This document shows positions 1-7,194 of a stretch of 11,403 bases of DNA, one piece after another (the first letter of the stretch is position 1; each line of letters opens with the position of its first letter). The stretch is from the NCBI GenBank assembly GCA_036507695.1, contig DATCIR010000278.1:1-11403 (forward strand). Direction: 5' to 3'. The notes under the pieces are model-generated. The model had not been told where the DNA came from and ran no database searches. It saw only the letters and a list, made by a program, of their open reading frames with translations. This DNA is from JAKEGK01 sp036507695 (GTDB lineage Bacteria; Pseudomonadota; Gammaproteobacteria; SZUA-152). A program made the position numbers and the translations under genes.

Positions 1-160
1 ACGCCCCCGGCAGGAAACACCGGCACCGCTTTAACCTATGCTGCACACGGGGTGAGTAGTTACTCCGCAATTTAAACTAAATTTTGCGGCCGGTTTCGTC
101 TAGAATACCGGTTTTGAACCAAATGATTGTAGATGATCTGAATTCTCCACCCTATTTTAT
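1..160. other. Intergenic segment downstream of the histidine kinase
   Basis: No gene is visible. It holds a hairpin CCGCAA (65-70) / TTGCGG (84-89) with an AT-rich interior, and overlapping it a near palindrome GAGTA-GT-TACTC (54-65). Either could end minus-strand transcription from the kinase gene, but neither is followed by a T-tract on that strand, so a classical intrinsic terminator is not supported. A 13-base sequence ATTTAAACTAAAT occurs at 70-82 and again at 159-171, the second copy spanning the kinase stop codon. Confidence 0.4.
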
Positions 161-1504
161 TTAAACTAAATCACCACTAATAACCGGCGGCTCGGCCCGC
201 AATAGAGGCAGGCGAACCCTAAACGTGGTGCCGCTCCCCACTTGACTGGAAATGCTTATTTCTCCGTTCATGAGCCGGCAAAGATTGCTGCATATAGTCA
301 GCCCCAACCCACTGCCATCAAATCGCCGGGTGTGTGAAGCATCCGCTTGAGTAAACGGTTCGAATATATTCTTAAGTTCATCTTCTCTTATTCCGACACC
401 GGTATCGCGCACACAAAATTCCAGCTGCTCGCTATTCTCGGCATAAGTGCGATTGATCTTCAATTCAATCATACCGTCCTTGGTAAATTTAGCGGCATTA
501 CTTAACAAATTCAGCAATACGCGGTAAAGAAAAGCTCCGTCGATGTAAATATCCGGCGGCACCCCATCACTGATGTCAACCACCAGTTTATTGTTATTAC
601 GCCTGACTTCGAGGTTGAGAGTGTCCGTGATCGAATTGGTTAACTCGTGCAAATTCACTTCACAAGCCTTTGATGGCATCTTGCCCGCTTCAATCCGCGC
701 AAGATCCAGAATATCGCCAATCATGTTGCGCAGATGCTCGCCGGAGCTTTTAATTTTTTCCAGATCCTGGATGGATTTTTTGTTACCTTCTTCTTGCGCC
801 TGCTCCGCCAGCAGTTCACTGTAACCAATAATCGCGTTTAGAGGTGTTCGCAACTCATGACTCATGTTGGCAAGGAATTGACTTTTTGCGCGGTTGGCGG
901 CCAACGCATCATCACGCGCCTGAGCCAACTCCACCGTTCTTTCCTTTACCCGCGCTTCCAGCGATTGATTAGTCTTTTTTACACGATCCAGCAACACCGC
1001 ATAATATAAAGGCAGCGCAAAAAAACTGATTAACAAACCAATGGCAACATTTGGATGCTCTATCCAGAATGGGTTGTGTGTTGCAACATAAGAGAAGCCG
1101 ATGATGGATGCGGCCATGGCGATGTATAAATACGTTTTACCAAACCGCAAACCATTACCGACAATTACCCATAGATAAACCGCATAAAAAACCGCGCCGA
1201 ACTCCCCAACCTGCAACAACAAATAGGAACACGTACCCGTGTCAATGGCTATTCCTATCAACCTGCGTACCGGAGAAACAACAGGCTTCCAAATGATCAT
1301 TGCAAATAACAATACGGCTACAGACATATACGCGATGCTGGTTACCGCAATGTTCAGGGGAATCGATTGTGTGGTCGAGTGAAAGCTGTAGAGCGTATAT
1401 GAAATTACCAAACCACCGAGAACCAGCCGGATAACGGCCTGTTCCAGCTCACTATCCGGCCGGTTTCGCAATCGAAATTTTAATGCCTGTATGATTGACT
1501 TCAT
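161..1504 (-). CDS. Membrane sensor histidine kinase with RpfC-like N-terminal domain
   Basis: A 447-residue sensor kinase that would autophosphorylate on a histidine at the inner membrane and pass the phosphate to an unlinked response regulator. Residues 25-172 contain about six hydrophobic helices; the opening (LRNRPDSELEQAVIRL) and the segment near GNGLRFGKTYLY (117-127) resemble, from memory, the sensor region of Xanthomonas RpfC, which responds to fatty-acid (DSF) signals. A charged coiled-coil linker (about 172-207) leads to the H-box with His216 in NMSHELRTPLN, the N-box with Asn336 (LLSNAAKF), the G1 box DTGVGI (367-372), the F-box FEPFTQAD (381-388) and the G2 box GSGLGLTI (397-404). 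All catalytic boxes are intact. Unlike RpfC it has no receiver or HPt domain, and no rpfF or rpfG lies beside it. The ATG at 1504 is the only good start, but its ribosome binding site is weak. Kinase call very sure; DSF sensing is inference. Confidence 0.92.
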   Translation of the reverse strand: MKSIIQALKFRLRNRPDSELEQAVIRLVLGGLVISYTLYSFHSTTQSIPLNIAVTSIAYMSVAVLLFAMIIWKPVVSPVRRLIGIAIDTGTCSYLLLQVGEFGAVFYAVYLWVIVGNGLRFGKTYLYIAMAASIIGFSYVATHNPFWIEHPNVAIGLLISFFALPLYYAVLLDRVKKTNQSLEARVKERTVELAQARDDALAANRAKSQFLANMSHELRTPLNAIIGYSELLAEQAQEEGNKKSIQDLEKIKSSGEHLRNMIGDILDLARIEAGKMPSKACEVNLHELTNSITDTLNLEVRRNNNKLVVDISDGVPPDIYIDGAFLYRVLLNLLSNAAKFTKDGMIELKINRTYAENSEQLEFCVRDTGVGIREDELKNIFEPFTQADASHTRRFDGSGLGLTICSNLCRLMNGEISISSQVGSGTTFRVRLPLLRAEPPVISGDLV

Positions 1505-1752
1505 GGCGGGAAATACCGGCGTTAGATGGCCTTCAACATGTTTTTGTCCTTATCGCAAAACTAAGGGCTGCCGGTACGCACAACGTGGGCGGCTTTTATT
1601 TTAAGTCTATCTTTTTTATCGAACATATTGGCATGAAACTTTAACATATGAATTGGCCTCGCCGGCGATTTTTACCATGCTAAACAACAAGATTACGAGC
1701 ATGGCTCGCCTTAACGCAGGCTTACAAATATACACGATCATATCGCGTTTAA

Positions 1753-1788
1753 TAGTAAAAATGCGAATATCGATATCCACTTTTACTA
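1753..1788. repeat. Inverted repeat with nested palindrome
   Basis: TAGTAAAA (1753-1760) and TTTTACTA (1781-1788) are perfect inverted copies, and between them lies the palindrome ATATCGATAT (1767-1776). It sits about 250 bases upstream of the kinase start. It could be a protein-binding site or a hairpin. The motif at 1717-1753 that recurs elsewhere in the window ends where this begins. Confidence 0.4.
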
Positions 1789-1895
1789 AGAAATTTTTGA
1801 TTAAGTCTCTATTTCGTCATCGATGAGAAAGATAGCTCTCCAAGGGACTATGCTGGCATGAGGAGGAGAGACGAAATCGTCAAATGTGACAGAAC

Positions 1896-1918
1896 TACCG
1901 GCGAATGCCGGCATCCAG
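1896..1918. repeat. Dispersed GCCGGCATTCGCCGG-type hairpin
   Basis: CCGGC (1898-1902), GAAT, GCCGG (1907-1911) followed by CATCCAG. This matches a short intergenic repeat widely scattered in proteobacterial genomes (established pattern, recalled), and explains the spurious MPAFAGSS reading on the minus strand. Confidence 0.5.
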
Positions 1919-2017
1919 AAGATTTTGTATGGCGGGCTGATAAAAACCAGAAGGCCAGGTGGAACCCATCCAATGTATACCCCTGCGAAGGCATAGTTAA
2001 CCATCGAACGATCCGGC

Positions 2018-2036
2018 GAAAAGGCAAGACCTTTTC
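2018..2036 (-). terminator. Candidate weak terminator hairpin after the ABC operon
   Basis: Perfect 7-base stem GAAAAGG (2018-2024) / CCTTTTC (2030-2036) with a 5-base loop, 23 bases past the permease stop. On the minus strand the right half of the stem is T-rich, but no T-run follows it, so termination efficiency is doubtful. Confidence 0.3.
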
Positions 2037-2058
2037 ACGCTTTCCGCGAGTACTGTAA

Positions 2059-2820
2059 TTATTGTTTCAGCCGATACCCTGTTTTAAACATCCACCACAC
2101 GATGACCAGGCAAATGCTCAGGAACACCAGCACCAAGGCAAAGCTCAATTCCACGCTGACATCGGCGACTTCAAAAAAGCTCCACCGGAATCCGCTGATC
2201 AGGTAAACCACCGGGTTAAATAAAGTGGCGGTCTGCCAGGCCGGTGGAAGCATGTCGACCGAATAAAAACTGCCGCCAAGAAACACCATGGGCGTAATCA
2301 CCAACATCGGAATCAGCTGCAATTTTTCAAAATCGGTGGCCCATAAACCAATGATAAATCCAAACAGACTGAAAGAAATGCAGGTGAGTATCAAAAATCC
2401 AATCATCCACACCGGATGGGCAATGTCCAGGGGCACGAAAAATCCTGCCGTCGCCAGGATAATCAGGCCAATGATAAACGACTTGGTCGCCGCGGCGCCC
2501 ACATAGCCAATCAGAATTTCAACAATAGAGATCGGCGCCGACATGACTTCATAAATAGTCCCGGTGAACTTCGGAAAAAATATGCCGAAGGACGCGTTGG
2601 CGATACTCTGTGTGAGCAGCGTCAGCATTATCAGGCCGGGAACGATAAACGTTCCGTAGGACACACCCGCGACGGTTTCAATACGCGTTCCAATGGCCGA
2701 TCCGAACACCACGAAATAAAGCACAGTGGATATCACGGGTGATGCGAAACTCTGCGCCAGTGTCTCCCAGGCGCGCAACATTTCATATTTATAGATAACC
2801 CTGATGGCGTAGGTATTCAT
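2059..2820 (-). CDS. ABC-2 type transporter permease (YadH-like)
   Basis: A 253-residue inner-membrane permease forming the channel half of an ABC exporter; the neighbouring ATPase would power it. About six hydrophobic segments are visible (around 24-44, 58-80, 103-128, 136-160, 168-188, 224-245). The family signature lies at 177-213: PMVFLGGSFYSVDMLPP then FNPVVYLISGFRW, typical of ABC-2 membrane proteins. Length and pattern resemble E. coli YadH (about 256 residues, recalled) and NodJ-type exporters. Its ATG at 2820 overlaps the ATPase stop in the four bases ATGA, so the two are translationally coupled and likely form one complex. The substrate cannot be told: YadGH itself is poorly defined, and relatives export polysaccharides, lipids or drugs. 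No candidate substrate genes flank the operon. Confidence 0.93.
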   Translation of the reverse strand: MNTYAIRVIYKYEMLRAWETLAQSFASPVISTVLYFVVFGSAIGTRIETVAGVSYGTFIVPGLIMLTLLTQSIANASFGIFFPKFTGTIYEVMSAPISIVEILIGYVGAAATKSFIIGLIILATAGFFVPLDIAHPVWMIGFLILTCISFSLFGFIIGLWATDFEKLQLIPMLVITPMVFLGGSFYSVDMLPPAWQTATLFNPVVYLISGFRWSFFEVADVSVELSFALVLVFLSICLVIVWWMFKTGYRLKQ

Positions 2821-3743
2821 TTTTTTGTGTTCACCAGGTTGACAAATATTTCTTCCAATGATGTCTTTTTCGTGTGTACGTCCTTGATCAACATGCCGGC
2901 CTCCCTGATCGCCCGCAATAAACCATCGACACCCGTCCGCGTTTTAAGTGGGTCATAAGTATAAGTCAGCCGGCTGCCATCCGCAGACAAGTCCAGTGTC
3001 CATGCTGTCAATGCGCCGGGCAAATCCGAAATTCCCGCTTCGAGTTCTACGATTAATTGTCTTTTACCCAGCTTGTGCATTAACGCTTGTTTATCATCGA
3101 CCAGCAACAACTCACCATGGTTGATAACACCGACACGGTCGGCAATCGCCTCGGCCTCTTCAATATAGTGCGTGGTCAGTATAATGGTAACCCCCGACTC
3201 GCGCAGGCGTTGAACCAGCGCCCACATATCCTTGCGCAGTTCCACATCGACGCCGGCGGTAGGTTCGTCCAGAAACAGCACCATAGGTTCGTGCGCCAGC
3301 GCCTTACCAATCAGTACCCGCCGTTTCATGCCGCCCGACAAGAACATCAGCAGGCTTTTTTTCTTATCCCAGAGCGTTAAATCTTTTAATAACTTCTCCA
3401 GGAAGGCAGGGTCCGGTTTTTTTCCGAACAGTCCGCGGCTGAAACACAAGGTATTCCACACCGTATCAAAGGCGCCGAGCGTGAGCTCCTGCGGAACCAG
3501 CCCGATCGTGCTGCGCGTGATGCGATAGTCCGATACGATGTCATGGCCGCCGACGGTTACCGAACCCCTGCTGGCATTGACAATTCCGCAGATAATTGAA
3601 ATCAGCGTGGTCTTACCCGCCCCATTGGGACCAAGCAGCGCCAGAATTTCTCCGGTTTGAATATCCAGGTTTACATTTTTCAGCGCCTGGAAACCATTGG
3701 CATAGGTCTTTGACAAATTCGATATGGAAACGATTGGCTGCAT
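2817..3743 (-). CDS. ABC transporter ATP-binding protein (YadG-like)
   Basis: A cytoplasmic ATPase subunit that hydrolyses ATP to drive the adjacent permease. From the chosen start (MQPIVSISNL) it has 308 residues, the length I recall for E. coli YadG. Motifs in order: Walker A GPNGAGKT (38-45), Q-loop Gln85 in VPQE, signature LSGGMKRR (135-142), Walker B VLFLDEP (155-161), and switch histidine His192 in LTTHYIEEAE. The C-terminal part (about 225-308) is the variable domain, ending SLEEIFVNLVNTKK, as in ABC-2 exporter ATPases of the CcmA/NodI type. A GTG at 3776 would add 11 residues (MLFLTGEFGRT), but they are outside the family profile, so the ATG at 3743 is preferred; the ribosome binding site is weak for either. 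It is the first gene of a two-gene operon, with its promoter somewhere in 3744-4137. Confidence 0.94.
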   Translation of the reverse strand: MQPIVSISNLSKTYANGFQALKNVNLDIQTGEILALLGPNGAGKTTLISIICGIVNASRGSVTVGGHDIVSDYRITRSTIGLVPQELTLGAFDTVWNTLCFSRGLFGKKPDPAFLEKLLKDLTLWDKKKSLLMFLSGGMKRRVLIGKALAHEPMVLFLDEPTAGVDVELRKDMWALVQRLRESGVTIILTTHYIEEAEAIADRVGVINHGELLLVDDKQALMHKLGKRQLIVELEAGISDLPGALTAWTLDLSADGSRLTYTYDPLKTRTGVDGLLRAIREAGMLIKDVHTKKTSLEEIFVNLVNTKK

Positions 3744-4137
3744 TGTACGCCCGAATTCCCCCGTAAGAAAAAGCACACCGCCATTTACGCGTAGCGCCAG
3801 TTAACATTGGTTTCAGCGACCATAGGTTGCCGATCATAGGCGATTTTCGATGTCCTAACAACGGGCAGCCTATCAGCCACCTGCAAGCCAGGGCAATAAG
3901 CTAATGTTAAGGCCAGCTACTATCCTGATGACGAGTAGGGAAACTCTGAGTAATTACTCTGAGCTTTCCTAACATCTGCCAATAATATAAACAGATACGG
4001 TCAAATTCTCCATGAACTCTGTCAATTACCAACCGGTCAATGTCGACTTACATAATAACCGGTAAACCACCATTATCGTCCGCGTTATCGTCCCTGCTAA
4101 GCGCGCTGAATCAGCAATGGATTCTGATCTTGCCCCT
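3744..4137. other. Gene-free region upstream of the ABC operon
   Basis: This 390-base gap serves as leader for the ABC operon and 3' region for the small gene at 4138. No gene could be supported. It contains a strong hairpin at 3939-3969 and several short palindromes (GCTGA-A-TCAGC near 4106, two ACCGGT sites near 4031 and 4060). No clear -35/-10 pair was identified. Confidence 0.45.
3939..3969. repeat. Extended hairpin with GAGTAATTACTC core
   Basis: The 12-base perfect palindrome GAGTAATTACTC (3948-3959) is flanked by further pairing arms GGAAA-CTC (3939-3946) and GAG-C-TTTCC (3961-3969) with small bulges. It lies about 200 bases upstream of the ABC ATPase start. It could be an operator, an RNA hairpin in the leader, or a terminator for the small gene at 4138, although no T-run follows on the minus strand. 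Confidence 0.45.
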
Positions 4138-4371
4138 TTATTTGTCAAAGAATTTGTTACCGGTCAGCTTTTGTAAAATCAATTGCATCTCGTCGACGCT
4201 CATATCCACGTACTCAAGCACTCTGCCGTAAAGCATCGCCGTCGGCACATTTCGGCCACCCAGCTCGTCTTGTGTTTTATGGATGCAATACAAGACTATT
4301 CGTTCGTTTCGAGTGAGCCCATCGCGAACGTCTGGCAGATCGTCGAATTTATCCATCGTCACACCATTCAT
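4138..4371 (-). CDS. Small hypothetical protein, possible winged-helix fold
   Basis: A 77-residue cytoplasmic protein with no signal peptide or membrane segment. The body, LTRNERIVLYCIHKTQDELGG then ALYGRV-like and MSVDEMQLILQKLTG, has the helix-turn-helix-plus-wing rhythm of small DNA-binding or regulatory proteins, but I cannot name the family. An ATG at 4371 starts the frame. A second ATG at 4356 (MDKFDD) has a slightly better upstream sequence (GGTG), so the true protein may be 72 residues. A plausible promoter lies at 4399-4427. It runs in the same direction as the ABC operon, but the gap of nearly 400 bases argues against one transcript. Real gene likely, function unknown. Confidence 0.5.
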   Translation of the reverse strand: MNGVTMDKFDDLPDVRDGLTRNERIVLYCIHKTQDELGGRNVPTAMLYGRVLEYVDMSVDEMQLILQKLTGNKFFDK

Positions 4372-4398
4372 CGATTAAACAACACAGCCAGATATATT

Positions 4399-4427
4399 TT
4401 TTTACTCTAGAAAAAAACCATTGTCAT
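4399..4427 (-). promoter_or_regulatory. Candidate sigma70 promoter for the small gene
   Basis: On the minus strand ATGACA (4422-4427, five of six to TTGACA) is separated by 17 bases from TAAAAA (4399-4404, four of six to TATAAT). Transcription would begin about 20 bases before the ATG at 4371, a normal leader length. Confidence 0.35.
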
Positions 4428-4772
4428 CTGACGGTGCTTAATATTCAAGCCCAGCAGGATGCAGGAAGGCACGAGCCGCATCGGTCGAGATAATGAATAC
4501 AAGAGTTGAAACCCCGCAGCTCAAATCCTTTTCATTCCACACCGGAATATCACAATCCCATAGCTTGTTTCTTAATCGTCCCTTTTTAATACCAAAACGC
4601 ACAATTTGAGCGCCAAATCAGCGCTTTATTTATGCTGTTTCCTTCCACTTTCAATAAAATGTGTGGGTCCGGCCGAGTTTTTTCCCGTATGTGTAAAAAG
4701 ATCACCTGTGTAAAAATACCCAAGAGGATACAGCTGTAGTGTCCATTAAACTGGAGATGGTTCAAACTTTTA
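4428..4772. other. Divergent intergenic region between small gene and cyclase-like gene
   Basis: No gene seen in about 345 bases. The sequence TGTGTAAAAA occurs twice, at 4690-4699 and 4707-4716, a 17-base spacing, about 60 bases upstream of the candidate promoter of the forward gene. These repeats could be activator sites, but this is speculative. Confidence 0.35.
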
Positions 4773-4791
4773 TGTTATAAGCTAGCGCTAG
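4773..4791 (+). promoter_or_regulatory. Candidate extended -10 promoter with downstream palindrome
   Basis: TGT-TATAAG (4773-4781) fits the extended -10 consensus TGnTATAAT with one mismatch; no good -35 lies at the right distance, as is common for extended -10 promoters. It is followed at once by a perfect 10-base palindrome CTAGCGCTAG (4782-4791) at the predicted start of transcription, a natural place for a repressor. The cyclase-like gene begins 38 bases further on. Confidence 0.35.
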
Positions 4792-4828
4792 TAACCTTTC
4801 ACCCCTCTTAATTAAAGCAAAGGGACTC

Positions 4829-5770
4829 ATGCTGATGCACAAACCCTATCGACGTGCCGCGTCAGTCGTCGTTTATCTTATTTGCATTCTCGTTATTCCG
4901 GTCGCCCTGACTTTAAACTCGGTAACCGTACCGGCGACTGTGATACAAAACTCAGACAACCCTACCCCCTTGGGATATACCATCAGTCTCAGCTTGTTCT
5001 TATTCCCCATGGTTGCGCTGCTTTTCTGGATGTGGCGATTTAACAAACTCACTTTTCAAAAAAAGGCGTTCTTCTACAGCATGGCGTTGCTTGCACCGAC
5101 GGGCATTATTCTTGATGTACTGTTTGGCAATGCTTTTTTTGTCTTCGAAAACCACCATGCCGTGTTGGGAATCTACTTTCCGGCGGTCGGCGGTCCATTA
5201 CCCATAGAGGAATTCATTTTTTACATTGCCGGTTTTACAACCGTATTGCTGATCTACGTCTGGTGTGATGAATACTGGTTTGAAAAATACAACGTACCGG
5301 ATTATACAGCCGAATCCCTAAAGGTTGATAAAGTTCTTCAATTTCATTGGCCATCGATCATTATTGGATTGGGGTTAATTTTGCTGGCGATAACCTATAA
5401 AAAACTATTAGCGCAAAACACGAATGGATTTCCATGGTACTTCATTTACATCACAATAGTTGCTTTAGTACCCTCCATGGCTTTTTTCAAAAGCGCTACA
5501 CATTTCATTAACTGGCGGGCATTCAGTTTTACATTTTTCATCATGGTGCTTATTAGTCTCATATGGGAAACGACACTTGCCCTGCCCTATCAATGGTGGG
5601 GATTTCAGGATCGCTCCATGATAGGTATTTTTATTGGCGCATGGCACAACCTGCCCATCGAGGAAATCGTCGTGTGGTTTTCCGTAAGCTATGCCTCCAT
5701 TATAATTTACGAGACCATCAAGATATGGCTGGCCTCCAGGAAAACGCTAAAACAACTATTTTATCGTTAG
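4829..5770 (+). CDS. Lycopene cyclase domain protein (fused CrtYc/CrtYd type)
   Basis: A 313-residue inner-membrane protein with about eight hydrophobic segments (around 12-30, 50-70, 80-100, 130-146, 174-192, 202-222, 232-252, 281-300). It is built of two similar halves. Each half has an acidic or tryptophan-rich stretch (ILDVLFG 94-100; IWETTLALPYQWWG 245-258), a glycine-rich turn, then a PIEE motif (PIEEFIFY 125-132; PIEEIVVWF 276-284). This is the hallmark of the non-FAD lycopene cyclases of the CrtYc/CrtYd/CarR family, which close the end rings of lycopene without redox change. A fused two-domain form of about 300 residues is usual in some bacteria. The ATG at 4829 follows AAAGGGA by 4 bases; a second ATG at 4835 is possible. 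No crtE, crtB or crtI lies nearby, so the substrate may be another isoprenoid or come from unlinked genes. Confidence 0.82.
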   Translation: MLMHKPYRRAASVVVYLICILVIPVALTLNSVTVPATVIQNSDNPTPLGYTISLSLFLFPMVALLFWMWRFNKLTFQKKAFFYSMALLAPTGIILDVLFGNAFFVFENHHAVLGIYFPAVGGPLPIEEFIFYIAGFTTVLLIYVWCDEYWFEKYNVPDYTAESLKVDKVLQFHWPSIIIGLGLILLAITYKKLLAQNTNGFPWYFIYITIVALVPSMAFFKSATHFINWRAFSFTFFIMVLISLIWETTLALPYQWWGFQDRSMIGIFIGAWHNLPIEEIVVWFSVSYASIIIYETIKIWLASRKTLKQLFYR

Positions 5771-6067
5771 GATAAATCTTAGGGAGTAAATGGCGTCCGT
5801 CCCTGCCGGCTCACGCCAGGTTTATACGGAGATTATCGCGCGCGGTAAAATCGCGATTCACAAAAGTAACGTGGCATTTTTTAAAAGCACGTGGTTAATA
5901 CCCAAAAATGTATTCGAAGGCTTTATTCTTATAAATAGGTTGGCTGTGCTTTTTATTGCATAATTTTTATTGCATAAATAGCTTACGTGGATCCGTGCCG
6001 CTTGCCGAAAGTAAGTCCGAACCGGTTTTTCTATTTGACATGGTTGCATGATGGCCAGCTCGTATCA
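5771..6067. other. Convergent intergenic region with short tandem repeat
   Basis: No gene seen. It lies between the forward cyclase-like gene and the reverse secreted-protein gene, so it should hold terminators for both; no hairpin with a T-run was found for the forward gene. It contains the palindrome AATCGCGATT (5849-5858) and an exact tandem pair of a 14-base unit at 5950-5977. Confidence 0.4.
5950..5977. repeat. Exact tandem duplication of a 14-base unit
   Basis: TTTTTATTGCATAA at 5950-5963 is repeated without change at 5964-5977. Two perfect units in tandem point to recent slippage or to a paired binding site in non-coding DNA. Confidence 0.6.
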
Positions 6068-6099
6068 AGGCCAGCAAATGAATCACAACTTGCTGGCCT
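6068..6099 (-). terminator. Candidate terminator hairpin for the secreted-protein gene
   Basis: Perfect 10-base inverted repeat AGGCCAGCAA (6068-6077) / TTGCTGGCCT (6090-6099) with a 12-base loop, starting 17 bases past the stop codon. The stem is strong, but no T-run follows on the minus strand, so it may protect the 3' end instead of terminating transcription. Confidence 0.4.
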
Positions 6100-6116
6100 G
6101 ACTGTGTTAAAGAACT

Positions 6117-6683
6117 TTACCTGGACAGCAATGAATCCAGCGGTACTTGTCCTATATCGCCGGGATTTTCTGCAATCTTTCCATCCAGCAGAAACCGCGG
6201 TGGCACATTGATGTTGGCGATACCTCCAGGTTGCACTATTTCACATTTTCCAGCACGCGTTAACGTGGCATTGGCAAATCCAATGGTGTTGCCATACGCG
6301 CCATCTTCACGCCATTCCTTCCAATGACCGGCAGCAAGATTTTCCCTGGATTGGGTGACTATTTCGAACTCCATGCCATCATGACCAACATCCTTAGCAT
6401 AATCACCGTGCATAAAAAGTTTATCCCCTTCCTGGGCATAACGACCATTCCAATCCGGAAAGGTATCAGAATACCAAGCACCTCTGACCTGCGTGCCAAC
6501 AACTGCGTAGGGCTGGAAACAAATGCCTTGGGATGCCCACTGGGTATGCGCAGGTGAAGAATCATCGTATGCAGTAATTTTCCAGTAGTTCCCGTCATCA
6601 AATACATTTGGTTGTGGCGGATGGGCGAAAGCTGTTGTTCCCGTTAAACAAAGAACCAGCGTAAGAGAAGATTTAAATTTCAT
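6117..6683 (-). CDS. Small secreted protein of unknown function
   Basis: A 188-residue precursor. Residues 1-20 form a clear Sec signal peptide (basic MKFK, hydrophobic core, cleavage expected after TAFA before HPPQPN), so the mature protein of about 168 residues is periplasmic or secreted. The mature part is rich in tryptophan and aromatic residues (W34, W49, W70, W78, W121, W124) and short polar turns, suggesting an all-beta fold. Two cysteines (C55, C147) could form a disulfide. There is no lipobox, anchor or recognisable catalytic motif, and I do not recognise the family. The start is well supported: AGGAGG (6691-6696) lies 7 bases before the ATG. It stands alone, convergent with the cyclase-like gene and separated from the upstream gene by 500 bases, so it is probably monocistronic. 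Confidence 0.85.
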   Translation of the reverse strand: MKFKSSLTLVLCLTGTTAFAHPPQPNVFDDGNYWKITAYDDSSPAHTQWASQGICFQPYAVVGTQVRGAWYSDTFPDWNGRYAQEGDKLFMHGDYAKDVGHDGMEFEIVTQSRENLAAGHWKEWREDGAYGNTIGFANATLTRAGKCEIVQPGGIANINVPPRFLLDGKIAENPGDIGQVPLDSLLSR

Positions 6684-7149
6684 GGTGTTTCCTCCTGATC
6701 ATAGAAATGACCATTAACATGGATGTCAATTGAAAGATGGTATTGAGGAGAAACCGCGGCTCTCAATGGAGGCACTGTACATCAAGGCGAGTTACAGCAG
6801 GCTTACTTGACTTTAGCGATACCACAAGTCTGGTTCTTGCATTTCAAAGAGTTAAATAATTTACCTACACGAAATATGGCGTAATAATGAATATATTCTG
6901 GTAAATATGAAAAGGAAAATGCACGAGATAGGCTTCTAATAATAAGTCTTATAATGACTACAGGTCAGCACAGGTTTACACAATACACGATCTGGCGTTT
7001 AATCGGTCGTCACCCGTCTTTACAAGCCGGATTGTCACAGCCGTATGCCTTATTTCTCAAAAGCGCCTATTTGATAACAAAAAGTGTAATTTATAAGCTA
7101 AGTTAGCCACTTAATTAATCCGTTCCTTTACACGATTAGCAAGTTACGT
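6684..7149. other. AT-rich gene-free region
   Basis: No gene seen in about 470 bases; one sampled 60-base row (6841-6900) is only 25 percent GC. A perfect TTGACA on the minus strand (6724-6729) is near the secreted-protein gene, but the only -10 at proper spacing (TTCTAT) is poor and would start the RNA inside the ribosome binding site. A motif at 6971-7003 is related to one at 1717-1753. Confidence 0.45.
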
Positions 7150-7165
7150 AGGTCGGAGCCGACCT
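7150..7165 (-). repeat. Short hairpin after the TPR-like gene
   Basis: AGGTCGG (7150-7156) and CCGACCT (7159-7165) form a 7-base inverted repeat with only two bases between, 29 bases past the stop of the large gene. It may be a transcript end or a small dispersed repeat. No T-run follows on the minus strand. Confidence 0.35.
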
Positions 7166-7194
7166 TCATCTTGGTTATCGTCACTGCCAAAGAT

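Larger units (their letters stand above)
1505..2058. other. Gene-free region between kinase and ABC operon
   Basis: No convincing gene in 550 bases. Apparent short frames here (for example one encoding MPAFAGSSV on the minus strand) come from a dispersed intergenic repeat. The stretch holds a motif at 1717-1753 that recurs at 6971-7003, an inverted repeat at 1753-1788, a CCGGC/GCCGG hairpin at 1898-1911 and a hairpin at 2018-2036. The kinase promoter must lie in its left part, but I see no good -35/-10 pair. Confidence 0.5.

Noticed and set aside
1801..2058. Short frames of 66-67 codons on both strands
   Set aside because: They fall on a dispersed CCGGC...GCCGG repeat and lack protein-like composition and ribosome sites.
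3744..3776. GTG at 3776 as start of the ABC ATPase
   Set aside because: It adds 11 residues outside the family profile, whereas the ATG at 3743 gives the usual length of 308 residues.
6701..6729. Perfect TTGACA as promoter of the secreted-protein gene
   Set aside because: The only -10 at 17-base spacing is TTCTAT, and it would start transcription within the AGGAGG ribosome site.
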